Shown here piece after piece: positions 1-10,667 of a DNA stretch of 64,000 bases. The position numbers were made by a program, and so were the translations under genes. How positions within the stretch are numbered: the first letter of the stretch is position 1; every line of letters begins with the position of its first letter. The notes under the pieces were generated by a model. The model was not told where the DNA came from. It was given only the letters and a program-made list of their open reading frames with translations, and searched no databases. This DNA is from Hemerocallis citrina (lineage: Eukaryota > Streptophyta > Magnoliopsida > Asparagales > Asphodelaceae): positions 34,665,565 to 34,729,564 of the forward strand of contig CM030362.1 in assembly GCA_017893485.1 (NCBI GenBank). The letters run 5' to 3'.

Positions 1-571
1 ACTTCCAATAGTTATATAAATTCCAATACTTGTGAAAAATTAATTTCTTAGTCTCATATGAAACCTCATTGAGTCTACTACAACATTGTAGTTAAGAACC
101 TCTAGTTTCAATCCAATTAAATTTGTCTGAAACCATTTATAAGACAATAGGTTCAGAATCCAGTAATCACAGCTCTTATTACTTTTAAAAATCACAGAAA
201 GTCCCACACTTCTTGGAAATTGGATTTCTTAGAAAATAAGTATAATATTCAGCCAGAATTTATGAAATAAATTCTATTTCATTTCTAAACCAGTAATGTA
301 TTCCGATTTTATTAAAATACCAAATGACATCCAAAAATTGTGAAATTTTGAGAAGATTTTGTACACACATACATGATACACATACAAAAGTTTCAGTCTC
401 ATAATCCATGTATTTAAAAAGAAACGATTTTCTGAAGGGAGAACAAATTCCAGATAGAATTATAATAACGTTTCTCAGATAATTATATCATAATTTCAAT
501 AATTAATTAACCGCAATTAGCACCCATAATCAACAACATTTATACGTAATCTAAGCACAATTTCTCAATTT
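1..571. other. AT-rich intergenic sequence, no gene seen
   Basis: No reading frame with recognisable protein similarity, RNA gene or clear transposon end is visible. The stretch is AT-rich with short poly-A and poly-T runs. Confidence 0.6.
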
Positions 572-855
572 ATTATCTAGCATGCATACATTCTTCAATA
601 AAAATAGAGTTGGTTAAAGTTGTTACCCACATCATAGTTTCCAAAATTATCTAGCATGCACACATTCTTCAATAAAAATAGAGTTGGTTAAAGTTGCTAC
701 CCACATCATAGTTTTCAAAATTATCTAGCATGCACACATTCTTCAATAAAAATATAGTTTGTTAAAGTTGTTACCCACATCATAGTTTCCAAAATTATCT
801 AGCATGCACACATTCTTCAATAAAAATAGAGTTGGTTAAAGTTATTACCCACTTT
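572..855. repeat. 74-bp tandem repeat, about 3.8 copies
   Basis: The phrase ATTATCTAGCATGCA recurs at 572, 646, 720 and 794, an exact 74-bp spacing. Each copy continues through the same text (ACATTCTTCAATAAAAATA, then a TTGGTTAAAGTTG segment, then ACCCACATCATAG). Copies differ by only a few bases, so the array is young or homogenised. No coding potential is seen. Confidence 0.92.
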
Positions 856-1005
856 TTATCGTTTCTGGATTTGATCGATTCTATGAACAATTTGAAGACG
901 ACAGCAACACGAACAACGACAATGGCTCTACGGACAGCAACCACGTCGATGATGACGGTATCACGAACTGCAATTGTTCACTGAGTTCGGGAAGCAAACG
1001 AAGTA

Positions 1006-1009
<4 letters not shown>

Positions 1010-1080
<71 letters not shown>
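1010..1080. repeat. (TA)n microsatellite
   Basis: About 70 bp of perfect TA dinucleotide repeat directly abutting the foldback element at 1086. Open frames through it (poly Ile-Tyr) are artefacts. Confidence 0.97.
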
Positions 1081-1083
<3 letters not shown>

Positions 1084-1085
1084 CC

Positions 1086-1418
1086 CTTCGGTTGCACACT
1101 ACTTTTGGTGAGCACTCCCGAACTAGAGACCCTATGAAAAATCCGAACCGCTCATATTGTTCTATATGCCTTAGATAGCCTAACAATAAAAAATCAAGTA
1201 ATTTGAAGTTCATTTGCCCATCCATCATGCTGTTAGAATTTTCAGCCATACAATTTTGTGATGATGTAAATCATGGGCAAATGAACTTCAAATTACTTGA
1301 TTTTTTATTGTTAGGCTATCTAAGGCATATAGAACAATATGAGCGGTTCGGATTTTTCATAGGGTCTCTAGTTCGTGAGTGCTCACGGACTGCTCACCAA
1401 AGTAGTGTGCAACCGAAG
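1086..1418. mobile_element. Foldback / MITE-like element with long inverted repeats
   Basis: The left end reads CTTCGGTTGCACACTACTTT and the right end is its exact reverse complement. The complementarity continues for roughly 130 bp on each side, with a short unpaired centre around 1220-1270, so nearly the whole element folds into one hairpin. It is flanked by a TA repeat on the left and a CT/TA repeat on the right, which hides any target-site duplication. It has no coding capacity. The superfamily cannot be assigned from the ends alone. Confidence 0.85.
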
Positions 1419-1447
1419 ATTTCTCTCTCTCTCTCTCTATATATATA

Positions 1448-1884
1448 CTAGGTTTGCCCGTTAACACGTGCCTACGACACGTCTTCGAAACGGTGCACAA
1501 TGTTTGATCATATAAAATAGTTTTGGAGGTCCAGCAAATTAATTGAAGTAGTAAACATATTATATGAGAAGCTTTGGGGGGTCCAGCAAAAAACATATTA
1601 TATGATTTTTTTTATTTTTTTGAATTATTTTAAAAGTTTTTAAAATTTTAAATTTTAATTTTTTTTTAATTTTTTAATTTTTAATTTTCATAATTTTTTG
1701 AATAGAAGGAGGGAGAGAGAAAAAAATTTAAAAAGATATAAGAGTTGTTTTGGGTGGGGGATTTGAATTTGAGTTTTGGGGGGAAACTTTTAGGGGGGGG
1801 GAAATATGTTTTGTGAGGTTAGATCTGGGCCTTTGATTTTTGAGGGGATTGAAGGAGAGCCACTTGATAGCTTTCTTTGTGTTT

Positions 1885-1892
<8 letters not shown>
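1448..1892 (-). mobile_element. Helitron-like non-autonomous element, copy A
   Basis: This segment is a diverged copy of 18066-18652 in the opposite orientation. The shared end contains a CACGTGCC(T)ACGACACGTCTTCG block. The other end shares a segment about short-sequence GAGAGCCACTTGATAGCTTT. In copy B the CTAG end is preceded by a short GC hairpin, which resembles a Helitron 3' end. This copy has lost part of that hairpin by mutation. It is flanked by TA repeats at both ends and has no coding capacity. The Helitron assignment is tentative. Confidence 0.5.

Positions 1893-1956
<64 letters not shown>
1893..1956. repeat. (TA)n-(CA)n compound microsatellite
   Basis: A TA run is followed by about 36 bp of AC repeat that ends exactly where the Athila-like LTR begins. 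The same CA repeat type lies immediately outside the right LTR, so the retrotransposon seems to have inserted into a CA microsatellite. Confidence 0.95.
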
Positions 1957-1958
<2 letters not shown>

Positions 1959-3570
1959 TTGTGCAATCTAGACTATCTAAATAACTAGATAAACTAGACA
2001 CAAATTAAAAACCTCGCAAGTGTACGAATCGTTTATAGAAGCGTAGTGAAAAGCAAGGGTCGATCCTACAGAGATTGTAGAATTTAACTTACTAACCAAT
2101 AAAATAGAAATAAGGATCTTAAAGTGTTGTCCTAAAGAAATAAAAAGATTAAAAACTATATCTGGTAGTTCTGAATCACAAATATCTATTAAGTAGTTGG
2201 GTTATGATTTCCACCTGTAGTCAGTAATGCTAAGTCACCTTCTTCACTATTCTAGTTACTCATGTTCGTTCCTTTAAGGGCATGGTATCTACTCCTTAAA
2301 GTATTGTTTCCCTAGCCAAGAATTAGGCATGGTATCTACTCTAATTCGTTTCTTTCCTTAAGTATTTAGCATGGTATCTACTAAGTTGCACTTGAAGAAA
2401 GCATAAGAACAATGAAAACGAACAAACACTCGAAGTTCTAGAAATTGGTATCAGATCTAGATCCTTCAAGTTGATTAAACCAAGAACCCATAAGGACTCC
2501 TGTGTTACAAGTCATGAGCACGAGATACGGGTCGTCTCTATACTCATATAACAGATTCAGATTTATAACATGCAAACTTGATAATCTCAGGTTCTGTATG
2601 GCAGTCGACTTGCTTTCACTCTCAGTCGACTGCTCTTAGAACTTTTGAACAAGTTTGTCTATTATAAATCTATATCAATACTTTTAGGTTTAATCAATAA
2701 GTAACCGAATAGCATTCAGAAGAATATAAGCATTACATAACTACGGTTTCAATCTACCCAACTATGAAATTAGTTCCACATAATAAAACTTTTATTAACT
2801 AACAGTTTCGAATACATGATGAAAATAAAACTAGAAAGAGAAGAAATAAACTGATGATGTTTGCTCTGAGAAGTCGACTGCTGTCACTCAGTCGACTGGC
2901 TTGTGCTTCAGTTTACTCGATCTCCTTCTTCTCCGATGCTGATAGAATAATCTTCTTGGTTGATGATTTGATGATTCAGAAATTCCGTCTGTCTTCGATG
3001 ATTCGGTCCTCCCAGAATAATGCCTCTTGGTTGGTATTTATAGAACACGGGAAGGAAATTAGGGTTTGCATTTTATTCCAGAAAAGTCCTCTTCTTTTAT
3101 TTATTTCCTTCCTTCTTTGATCGGCGATTTATTTCTTTCTCTTTTCTTCTTTTCTTCCTTATCTGCTAACCACGTGCTCTTGCCAATCCCCTGTCTCTAG
3201 CTTTGATTTGTTAGAGAAGTTGTTATTCGCATATAGTCTGGGTTTGGATAGATTTGGATTTAGATGCGGATGGATCTTATCTTTTCACTCCGCCGCATAC
3301 CAGTTGACTGGTGTTGGGGGTAAGTCGACTGCACCGAGCCCCAGCAAACTCTCTGTCCGGTCGACTGGTGAAGAGCCAGTCGACTGTTACTCTGCAGTTC
3401 CCTGTATATCATCCTCTCAGTCTGTATTAGTCTGGAATCTGCTTCGTTTTGTTGCTTTTGGTTGTTTCCTATGGAAAAGAGAAAAGAAGAGTAAAATACC
3501 ACATATAGAGCATTTAAATGTCCAATTGCAATAAGATTATTGCTCCTAAATGTGAATATTCTTGAGTTCA

Positions 3571-3573
<3 letters not shown>
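1957..3573 (-). repeat. Downstream (3') LTR of the Athila-like element
   Basis: Direct repeat of 8282-9898 with the same length. Like its partner it carries many copies of the GTCGAC palindrome in CAGTCGACTG-like contexts. Short plus-strand frames inside it (for example 2854-3120) are conserved only because the LTRs are copies of each other and resemble no known protein. Confidence 0.93.
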
Positions 3574-3619
<46 letters not shown>

Positions 3620-3690
3620 ACACAATATAATATAAACAATATAATATATACATATATATAATAAGAGAGAGAGACGGAGAGAGAAAGAGA
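3574..3690. repeat. Copy of the element's external right flank lying inside the element
   Basis: This 117-bp stretch (CA repeat, TA repeat, an ACACAATATAATATAAACAA segment, then GAGA/ACGGAGAGAGAAAGAGA) matches 9899-10007, which lies outside the right LTR. They differ mainly in CA-repeat length. It joins directly to the truncated integrase frame at about 3691. A flank copy inside an element is not expected from normal retrotransposition. Confidence 0.85.
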
Positions 3691-4002
3691 AAGTGGCATT
3701 TGATTTCTAGAAGAGATATTGCCTGTCCTTTGGCATTTATCACAAGTCCTGCAAACAGAAAAAGCATCTTTGAATACATTAGGCCAATAAAAACCAGATT
3801 GTAATACCTTAAGTGCTGTTCTTTTTGGTCCAAAGTGTCCTCCACATGCATATTGATGGCAATGTTGTAGAATACTCATTTGCTCTTCTTCTGCCACACA
3901 TCTTCTTATAATTTGATCAGGGCAGAATTTGAACAAATAAGGATCATCCCAATAATAGTGCTTGCACATGGCCACCAGTCTCTTTCTTTCCTGAATTGTC
4001 AT
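3691..4002 (-). pseudogene. Truncated integrase (zinc-binding domain only)
   Basis: The minus-strand frame shows the HHCC-type zinc-binding region of retroelement integrase. It has two histidines around HQYACGGHFGP, then YWPNVFKDA and the paired cysteines of CRTCDKCQRTGN. It is in the same frame as the RNase H end upstream (stop at 4051), separated by one in-frame TGA where tryptophan is usual. Similarity stops shortly after the second cysteine pair. The frame then runs into the duplicated flank repeat and encodes only low-complexity Leu-Ser. The DDE catalytic core is absent, so this copy cannot integrate unaided. Confidence 0.88.
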
Positions 4003-4050
4003 ACCTGGAGGGAAAACATGAGCAGTGAGATAATTTACAATATCTGCAAA

Positions 4051-7000
4051 TCATGGAAGTTGTATATTTATTTCAAATAAATTTTCATCTGGGAAATTTT
4101 CATTTAGTGGGGGCACAATTCTTTCTTCCCCATGCAGTAATCTGGACACGTGATCTGCCACAACATTGTCACTTCCTTTCTTGTCTCTAATCTCAAGGTC
4201 GAATTCTTGAAGCAACAGCACCCATCTGATCAACCTAGGTTTAGCATCCTTTTTAGCAAACAAATATCTCAAAGCAGCATGGTCAGTGAAAATAATGACT
4301 TTAGAACCAATCAAATATGATCTAAACTTCTCTACAGCAAAAATGACAGCTAACATTTCTTTTTCAGTAGTGGAATAATTAAGTTGTGCATCATTTAAAG
4401 TTCGAGAGGCATAGTAAATAACATGGGGTACCTTATTGATTCTCTGACCTAAAACAGCTCCCAAAGCATAATCACTTGCATCACACATAAGCTCGAAAGG
4501 ATGGTTCCAATCTGGTGCCATGACAATAGGTGCTGAAATGAGAAGATTCTTCAATGTAATAAAAGCATTTGTGCACTCTTCTGTCCATGAAAACTCAACG
4601 TCCTTAGCCAACAATTCACAAAGGGGTCTGGAGATTTTTGAGAAATCTTTTATAAATCTTCTATAGAACCCTGCATGTCCAAGAAAACTCTTAACACCCT
4701 TGACTGTAGTAGGAGGGGGTAGCTTTGATATGATGTCAACTTTTGCCTTGTCCACCTTTATGCCTCTTTTTGACACCACATGTCCCAAGACAATACCTTG
4801 TTGTACCATAAAATGACACTTTTCCCAATTTAGCACTAGATTGCATTCTTCATATCTCTTAAGCACAAGCTGCAAATGGTTAAGGTATTTATCAAAACGA
4901 GATCCAAAAACACTAAAATCATCCATAAATACCTCGATGAACCTTTCCACCATGTCTGAAAATATACTCATCATGCATCTCTGAAATGTAGCTGGTGCAT
5001 TGCACAATCCAAAGGGCATCATCCTGTATGCAAAAGTACCAAAAGGACATGTAAAAGTGGTTTTTTCTTGATCTTCTGGAGCAATAGCAATTTGATTATA
5101 GCCACTATAACCATCTAAAAAACAATAATGACTATATCCTGCTAATCTTTCTAACATTTGATCAATAAAAGGAAGAGGGAAGTGATCTTTCCTGGTTTCG
5201 TTATTCAGCTTCCTGTAGTCAATGCATACCCTCCATCCTGTAGTCACTCTAGTAGGGATAAGCTCATTCTCTTCATTCTTCACCACTGTGACTCCACTTT
5301 TCTTAGGCACCACATGTATAGGACTCACCCACTTGCTATCTGAGATAGGGTAGATGATGCCAACATCTAATAGCTTCAAGACCTCTGTTCTTACCACTTC
5401 CTTCATGTGTGGATTAAGCCTTCTCTGTGCTTCCCTGCTAGGTTTTGCATTGTCTTCAAGAAGTATTTTATGCATGCATTTGGATGGACTTATTCCCTTG
5501 ATATCTGCAATGGTCCATCCTATTGCACCTTTGTGTTCTCGCAGTACCCTCAGCAGCTTATCTTCTTCCTGTGCACTCAAATTTGCAGCAACTATCACTG
5601 GTAGTGTCTGGTTCTCACCCAAATATGCGTGCTTCAGATGTTCAGGCAGCGGCTTAAGCTCCACGTCTGGTGTTCGGGTCGCAGTCGGGACAGTCGACTT
5701 ATCCCGTCCACCAGTCGACTGGTCTGCAGTAACACAAGTGTTATCAGACACAAAATTTTCAACTGCAGGTGCAAGCTTACCTGTATATAACTTTGGAGTT
5801 TCAAGGTGATGTACTGTCTCTGCAATCTTCCAGTCATCATATTCCTGTTCAACATGAGATAATGTTAGAGACTGTGTAATTGCGGCTTGTAGTGGTTCAA
5901 TGCTATGTACCTGAAATGTTTGATCAACAATATCCTGTACCACATCAACATTATAGCATTCATAATCATCATGTGGTAATTTTAGTGTATCAAACATTTT
6001 AAATTCAACATTTTCTCCATTTATTTTCATACTTATAGTACCCTTTTTAACACAAATTTTTATATCAGCCGTACTCATAAAGGGCCTACCTAGGATGATT
6101 GGTAACGAAGATGGCATTGAAGAGTCCTCCATGTCTAACACAACAAAATCTGCAGGCAGAATGAAATCGTTTACCTGAACTAGGACATCTTCCAAAATAC
6201 CTCTAGGTCTTTTGATGCTGCGATCAGCCAACTGCAAAGTTATGGATGTTGGTTTGAGTTCTCCCAATCCTAGATTTTCATAAACAGAGTAAGGAAGAAG
6301 ATTGATGATTGCCCCCAAGTCTAGCAGTGCCTTTTCAAAGAAGTGCTCACCAACCCTGCAAGGAATGGTAAAACTACCTGGGTCCTTCAATTTAGGGGGT
6401 AATTTCCTTAACAAAATAGCGCTCACTTCCTCTGTCAAGGCCACATCCTCCCTAACCTGAAATGTTCTTTTGTGAGTACAACATTCTTTCAAAAATTTGG
6501 CATAAGAAGGAATTTGTTTAATAGCATCAAGTAGGGGGATATTAATTTCTACCTTTCTGAGAGTTTCAAAGATGTCAAATAAATGTTGTTCTTTCTTTTG
6601 CTTGACTAACCTTTGAGGGAATGGTGGCAAAACTGTTCTTTCTTTTTCACTTACCTTGTTGGAACCCGACACTTTTGATGGTTGTGTGTCTGCATCGTCT
6701 GCGTGTGTTCCAACCTTGTTGTCAATTGTCTTACCACTTCTCAGAGTTGTTACTGATTTGAGCTGTTCTTGGCCTCTAGGGTTTGGTATGGTTTGTGAAG
6801 GAAGTTCTCTTGCCTTTCTTTCACTCAACTCCTTGGCGATTTGCCCGATTTGAGTTTCCAATTTCTGAATTGCCTGCCCTTGTTGGTTGCTTGTTTGATG
6901 TTGTTGTTGGAGCAATTGAAGAACGGTGGATTCAAAATCCAACTTCTTCTGTTCTTGAACTGGCCTATCAAACCCACTTCCCATCTGGAAGTTCCGTGCA

Positions 7001-7260
7001 TGTCCTTGTGAAGATTGAGTGCCTTGATTGTTGCTCCATGAGAAATTTGGATGGTTCCTCCACCCTGGATTGTATGTGCTCGAGAATGGGTTGTTCTTTG
7101 GTGGAAATACTTCTTGTCCCACATAGTTCGCATGCTCCTGATCTGTGAAAGAAGACATGGGACATGTGTCAGTTGTATGATCAAAATGAGAACAAATTGC
7201 ACAAATTTCTTTTGTTTGATTTTTTACACTCCCCATTGTTGTCATTGCATTAACAAGCAT
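4051..7260 (-). CDS. Athila-like gag C-terminus, protease, reverse transcriptase and RNase H
   Basis: A 1,069-codon frame. Near the N-terminus is a zinc knuckle (CAICSHFDHTTDTC, C-x2-C-x4-H-x4-C) that marks the end of gag. A long polar linker follows. A retropepsin-like aspartic protease motif (LLDLGAIINLLPYS) lies near residue 310. The reverse transcriptase has VCIDYRKLNN, the FPLPFID motif and the catalytic FMDD at about 4918-4929. RNase H follows with the MCDASDYALGAVLGQ and STTEKEMLA blocks and ends in VVADHVSRL. All core catalytic motifs are visible. The frame is closed by a TGA where the polyprotein should continue into integrase. It lacks its own gag start because a frameshift lies just upstream. 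Translation would depend on gag, which is broken, so this is a well-preserved frame in a dead element. Confidence 0.92.
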   Translation of the reverse strand: MLVNAMTTMGSVKNQTKEICAICSHFDHTTDTCPMSSFTDQEHANYVGQEVFPPKNNPFSSTYNPGWRNHPNFSWSNNQGTQSSQGHARNFQMGSGFDRPVQEQKKLDFESTVLQLLQQQHQTSNQQGQAIQKLETQIGQIAKELSERKARELPSQTIPNPRGQEQLKSVTTLRSGKTIDNKVGTHADDADTQPSKVSGSNKVSEKERTVLPPFPQRLVKQKKEQHLFDIFETLRKVEINIPLLDAIKQIPSYAKFLKECCTHKRTFQVREDVALTEEVSAILLRKLPPKLKDPGSFTIPCRVGEHFFEKALLDLGAIINLLPYSVYENLGLGELKPTSITLQLADRSIKRPRGILEDVLVQVNDFILPADFVVLDMEDSSMPSSLPIILGRPFMSTADIKICVKKGTISMKINGENVEFKMFDTLKLPHDDYECYNVDVVQDIVDQTFQVHSIEPLQAAITQSLTLSHVEQEYDDWKIAETVHHLETPKLYTGKLAPAVENFVSDNTCVTADQSTGGRDKSTVPTATRTPDVELKPLPEHLKHAYLGENQTLPVIVAANLSAQEEDKLLRVLREHKGAIGWTIADIKGISPSKCMHKILLEDNAKPSREAQRRLNPHMKEVVRTEVLKLLDVGIIYPISDSKWVSPIHVVPKKSGVTVVKNEENELIPTRVTTGWRVCIDYRKLNNETRKDHFPLPFIDQMLERLAGYSHYCFLDGYSGYNQIAIAPEDQEKTTFTCPFGTFAYRMMPFGLCNAPATFQRCMMSIFSDMVERFIEVFMDDFSVFGSRFDKYLNHLQLVLKRYEECNLVLNWEKCHFMVQQGIVLGHVVSKRGIKVDKAKVDIISKLPPPTTVKGVKSFLGHAGFYRRFIKDFSKISRPLCELLAKDVEFSWTEECTNAFITLKNLLISAPIVMAPDWNHPFELMCDASDYALGAVLGQRINKVPHVIYYASRTLNDAQLNYSTTEKEMLAVIFAVEKFRSYLIGSKVIIFTDHAALRYLFAKKDAKPRLIRWVLLLQEFDLEIRDKKGSDNVVADHVSRLLHGEERIVPPLNENFPDENLFEINIQLP

Positions 7261-8158
7261 ATCAATTTTTTTTGTTCATGTTTACCATTTCTAATTGTAT
7301 GTTATTACTACTAGAAATTTCGTAAACTCCCTATTTTTTAGAAATGCCTCTTCCCCTTGTTGAGAATTGCTGTGAGTTATCGCTAAGTTCTTCAAATAAT
7401 TCGATGGCCTCCTCACCACTTTTTCTCATCAAGATTCCGTTGCAAGCTGAATCAACAATTGCCTTGTTAGTATCATTTAAGCCCTCATAAAATGCTTGTA
7501 CCTGATCATCTTTAGGCATGTTGTGCGTAGGACACTTAAGAAGCTTGTTCTTGAGATCCTTCCATGCTTCGAAGAATAAATCTCCATCTTTTTGTTGGAA
7601 GAGTTGAATCTCCCTTTTCAGTTGTTTGGTCTTCTGGGCTGAAAAGAATTCTTTCAAGAATTTTGTTGCCAATTGCTCCTATGAATTAATTGATCCTGGT
7701 TCCAAAGAATTATACCACAATTTAGCATTAAGTTTTAAAGAGAATGAAAACAAGATTAACCTGATTTGTTCAGGGGTAAGCCCTTGGACGCTTTGTGTTC
7801 TGCAAAGATCAAAGAAATCTTGCAGATGGAGGTGAGGCTCCTCGTCTGGTTTGCCACTAAAGTGGGGAACCATGCTAAGTAATTGGGGAGAGAGATGCAT
7901 ATTCCCTGTGACATTAGGTTGATAAGCAATGCAGGAAGGTTGCTCAATATTCTTAAGCGTGAATTTGTCCTGCATTGGTACTCGATTTGGTACTTCCTCA
8001 GCCATTGTTGCTCGTGAATTGGGTCTCTGTGCAGTCTCCTGGTTCCTTGTAGCAGTTGACTGGTTGGTCGCAGACAGCCGACCTAGTCTGTGCAAAGTGC
8101 GTTTTGTTTCCGCGTCAATAGGTAGTAGCTCTGGACGAAGTGATCGCCTTCCGTGCAT
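7261..8158 (-). pseudogene. Athila-like gag, broken by two stops and one frameshift
   Basis: The frame starts at an ATG at 8158 and encodes a retrotransposon capsid domain (MVPHFSGKPDEEPHLHLQDF, then RLILFSFSLKLNAKLWYNSL). An in-frame TAG at 7679-7681 replaces the tryptophan expected between SINS and EQLATKF. The same frame reopens at 7672 and runs to a second in-frame TAG at 7331-7333. A homopolymer-A length change at about 7264-7272 then shifts the frame into the following pol frame. The gag product packages element RNA in virus-like particles. None could be made at full length here. The three lesions show decay after insertion although the LTRs remain very similar. Confidence 0.88.
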
Positions 8159-8257
8159 CCACCAAAATTCTGTAACCTAAAAGAGAAAATATTTATTAAT
8201 AAAAGAAAAGAAAAGAAAAGAAAAGATTTACTGATTTGTAAGTTAAAATACTAACAA

Positions 8258-8275
8258 TCTCCGGCAACGGCGCCA
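8258..8275 (-). promoter_or_regulatory. Primer binding site, tRNA-Asp type
   Basis: On the minus strand TGGCGCCGTTGCCGGAGA follows the end of the upstream LTR after a 6-nt spacer (8276-8281). It is close to the tRNA-Asp-type primer site known from Athila-group elements. It fixes the element's direction as right to left. Confidence 0.85.
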
Positions 8276-8281
8276 AAAACT

Positions 8282-9895
8282 TGTTGTGCAATCTAGACTA
8301 TCTAAATAACTAGATAAACTAGACACAAATTAAAAACCTCGCAAGTGTACGAATCGTTTATAGAAGCGTAGTGAAAAGCAAGGGTCGATCCCACAGAGAT
8401 TGTAGAATTTAACTTACTAACCAATAAAATAGAAATAAGGATCTTAAAGTGTTGTCCTAAAGAAATAAAAAGATTAAAAACTATATCTGGTAGTTCTGAA
8501 TCACAAATATCTATTAAGTAGTTGGGTTATGATTTCCATCTGTAGTCAGTAATGCTAAGTCACCTTTTTCACTATTCTAGTTACTCATGTTCGTTCCTTT
8601 AAGGGCATGGTATCTACTCCTTAAAGTATTGTTTCCCTAGCCAAGAATTAGGCATGGTATCTACTCTAATTCGTTTCTTTCCTTAAGTATTTAGCATGGT
8701 ATCTACTAAGTTGCACTTGAAGAAAGCATAAGAACAATGGAAACGAACAAACACTCGAAGTTCTAGAAATTGGTATCAGATCTAGATCCTTCAAGTTGAT
8801 TAAACCAAGAACCCCTAAGGACTCCTGTGTTACAAGTCATGAGCACGAGATACGGGTCGTCTCTATACTCATATAACAGATTCAGATTTATAACATGCAA
8901 ACTTGATAATCTCAGGTTCTGTATGGCAGTCGACTTGCTCTCACTCTCAGTCGACTGCTCTTAGAACTTTTGAACAAGTTTGTCTATTATAAATCTATAT
9001 CAATACTTTTAGGTTTAATCAATAAGTAACCGAATAGCATTCAGAAGAATATAAGCATTACATAACTACGGTTTCAATCTACCCAACTATGAAATTAGTT
9101 CCACATAATAAAACTTTTATTAACTAACAGTTTCGAATACATGATGAAAATAAAACTAGAAAGAGAAGAAATAAACTGATGATGTTTGCTCTGAGAAGTC
9201 GACTGCTGTCACTCAGTCGACTGGCTTGTGCTTCAGTTTACTCGATCTCCTTCTTCTCCGATGCTGATAGAATAATCTTCTTGGTTGATGATTTGATGAT
9301 TCAGAAATTCCGTCTGTCTTCGATGATTCGGTCCTCCCAGAATAATGCCTCTTGGTTGGTATTTATAGAACACGGGAAGGGAATTAGGGTTTGCATTTTA
9401 TTCCAGAAAAGTCCTCTTCTTTTATTTATTTCCTTCCTTCTTTGATCGGCGATTTATTTCTTTCTCTTTTCTTCTTTTCTTCCTTATCTGCTAACCACGT
9501 GCTCTTGCCAATCCCCTGTCTCTAGCTTTGATTTGTTAGAGAAGTTGTTATTCGCATATAGTCTGGGTTTGGATAGATTTGGATTTAGATGCGGATGGAT
9601 CTTATCTTTTCACTCCGCCGCATACCGGTCGACTGGTGTTAGGGGTAAGTCGACTGCACCGAGCCCCAACAAACTCTCTGTCCGGTCGACTGGTGAAGAG
9701 CCAGTCGACCGTTACTCTGCAGTTCCCTGTATATCATCCTTTCAGTCTGTATTAGTCTGGAATCTGCTTCGTTTTGTTGCTTTTGGTTGTTTCCTATGGA
9801 AAAGAGAAAAGAAGAGTAAAATACCACATATAGAGCATTTAAATGTCCAATTGCAATAAGATTATTGCTCCTAAATGTGAATATTCTTGAGTTCA

Positions 9896-9898
<3 letters not shown>
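8282..9898 (-). repeat. Upstream (5') LTR of the Athila-like element
   Basis: 1,617-bp LTR whose minus-strand start TGATGAACTC lies at 9898 and end GCACAACA at 8282. It would drive minus-strand transcription of gag-pol. It differs from the downstream LTR at only about a dozen positions, nearly all C/T or G/A. Confidence 0.93.
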
Positions 9899-9936
<38 letters not shown>

Positions 9937-10007
9937 ACACAATATAATATAAACAATATAACATATACATATATATAATAAGAGAGAGAGACGGAGAGAG
10001 AAAGAGA

Positions 10008-10664
10008 CTTACGGTGAAGACTTCGCAGTGATAGTGGATGGTGGAGGAGCTTCGGAAGAGTTGAGCGGTAATGGCGTTGGCGGAGATGAGCACGGTGATG
10101 GTGAAAGTGGAAAAGCTTGGGATGCTCGGTGATCGAAAGCGAGGAGGGGAGCTTCGGCGGGAGTGGGTTGGGGGAGTTGCGGTGGCGATCGAGAGCTCAG
10201 AGGGAGCTCAGGGTGCTTCGATGGTCGAGTGCAGTGTTGGCGGTGGTTGTCGAAGTCGATTGGAGGTGACAGTGATGGTAGAGGTGAGGAGATGAGATCG
10301 GGGTGAGGCAGAGGGTGAGGGTGGAGCTTCGAGGTTGTGTCAACTGCGACGACGGGAGCGCTGCGGGAGATTGATGGCGAGGTAAGGAGGTGGAGTTGGT
10401 AACGATGGCGTCGAAGCGGTTAAGCAACAATGGCGGTAATGGCGATGGTGATTGAGCTTGGTGACGATGAGGTGGAGCTTTGGGAGATTGATGCGGAGCT
10501 CAGAGGGAGCTGACGGCAGCGAGGAGGAGAGGAGAAGCTTCAGAGGTGGTGGAGGGAATCAGTGGCGACAATGGCGAGGTGATGGTGATGGTGACAGTGT
10601 GGTGGTGGGTGTTGGGTTTCGCTAGAAACGAAGAGGAAGAAGGAGAAAGAAATGAAGTTTGGGG

Positions 10665-10667
<3 letters not shown>
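10008..10667. other. GC-richer, gene-like but unassigned stretch
   Basis: Composition changes sharply here to GGTGATGG-like purine-rich text, unlike the AT-rich surroundings. Several short frames exist on both strands but none resembles a known protein and they read as low-complexity. It may be an untranslated or LTR portion of another element; a similar composition appears at 63600-64000. No function is proposed. Confidence 0.4.

Larger units (their letters stand above)
1957..9898 (-). mobile_element. Athila-like Ty3/gypsy LTR retrotransposon, internally deleted
   Basis: Two 1,617-bp direct repeats (1957-3573 and 8282-9898) enclose a gag-pol region read on the minus strand. On that strand the LTRs start TGATGAACTC and end GCACAACA, so they have the usual TG...CA ends. 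A tRNA-Asp-type primer binding site follows the upstream LTR. Gene order is gag, protease, reverse transcriptase, RNase H, then integrase, the Ty3/gypsy order. The Athila assignment rests on the gag text and the tRNA-Asp site. The element stops inside the integrase zinc-binding region, so the integrase core, any env-like region and the normal 3' end are missing. Only about a dozen mismatches separate the LTRs, almost all transitions, which indicates a young insertion. Confidence 0.9.

Noticed and set aside
1010..1988. Open frames of 60-82 codons through TA, CA and GA repeats
   Set aside because: They encode only Ile-Tyr, Thr-His or Ser-Leu repeats, and frames exist on both strands because of the microsatellites and palindrome.
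2854..3534. Plus-strand frames of 88 and 108 codons, conserved at 9179-9859
   Set aside because: The conservation is explained by the two LTR copies being nearly identical; there is no known protein similarity.
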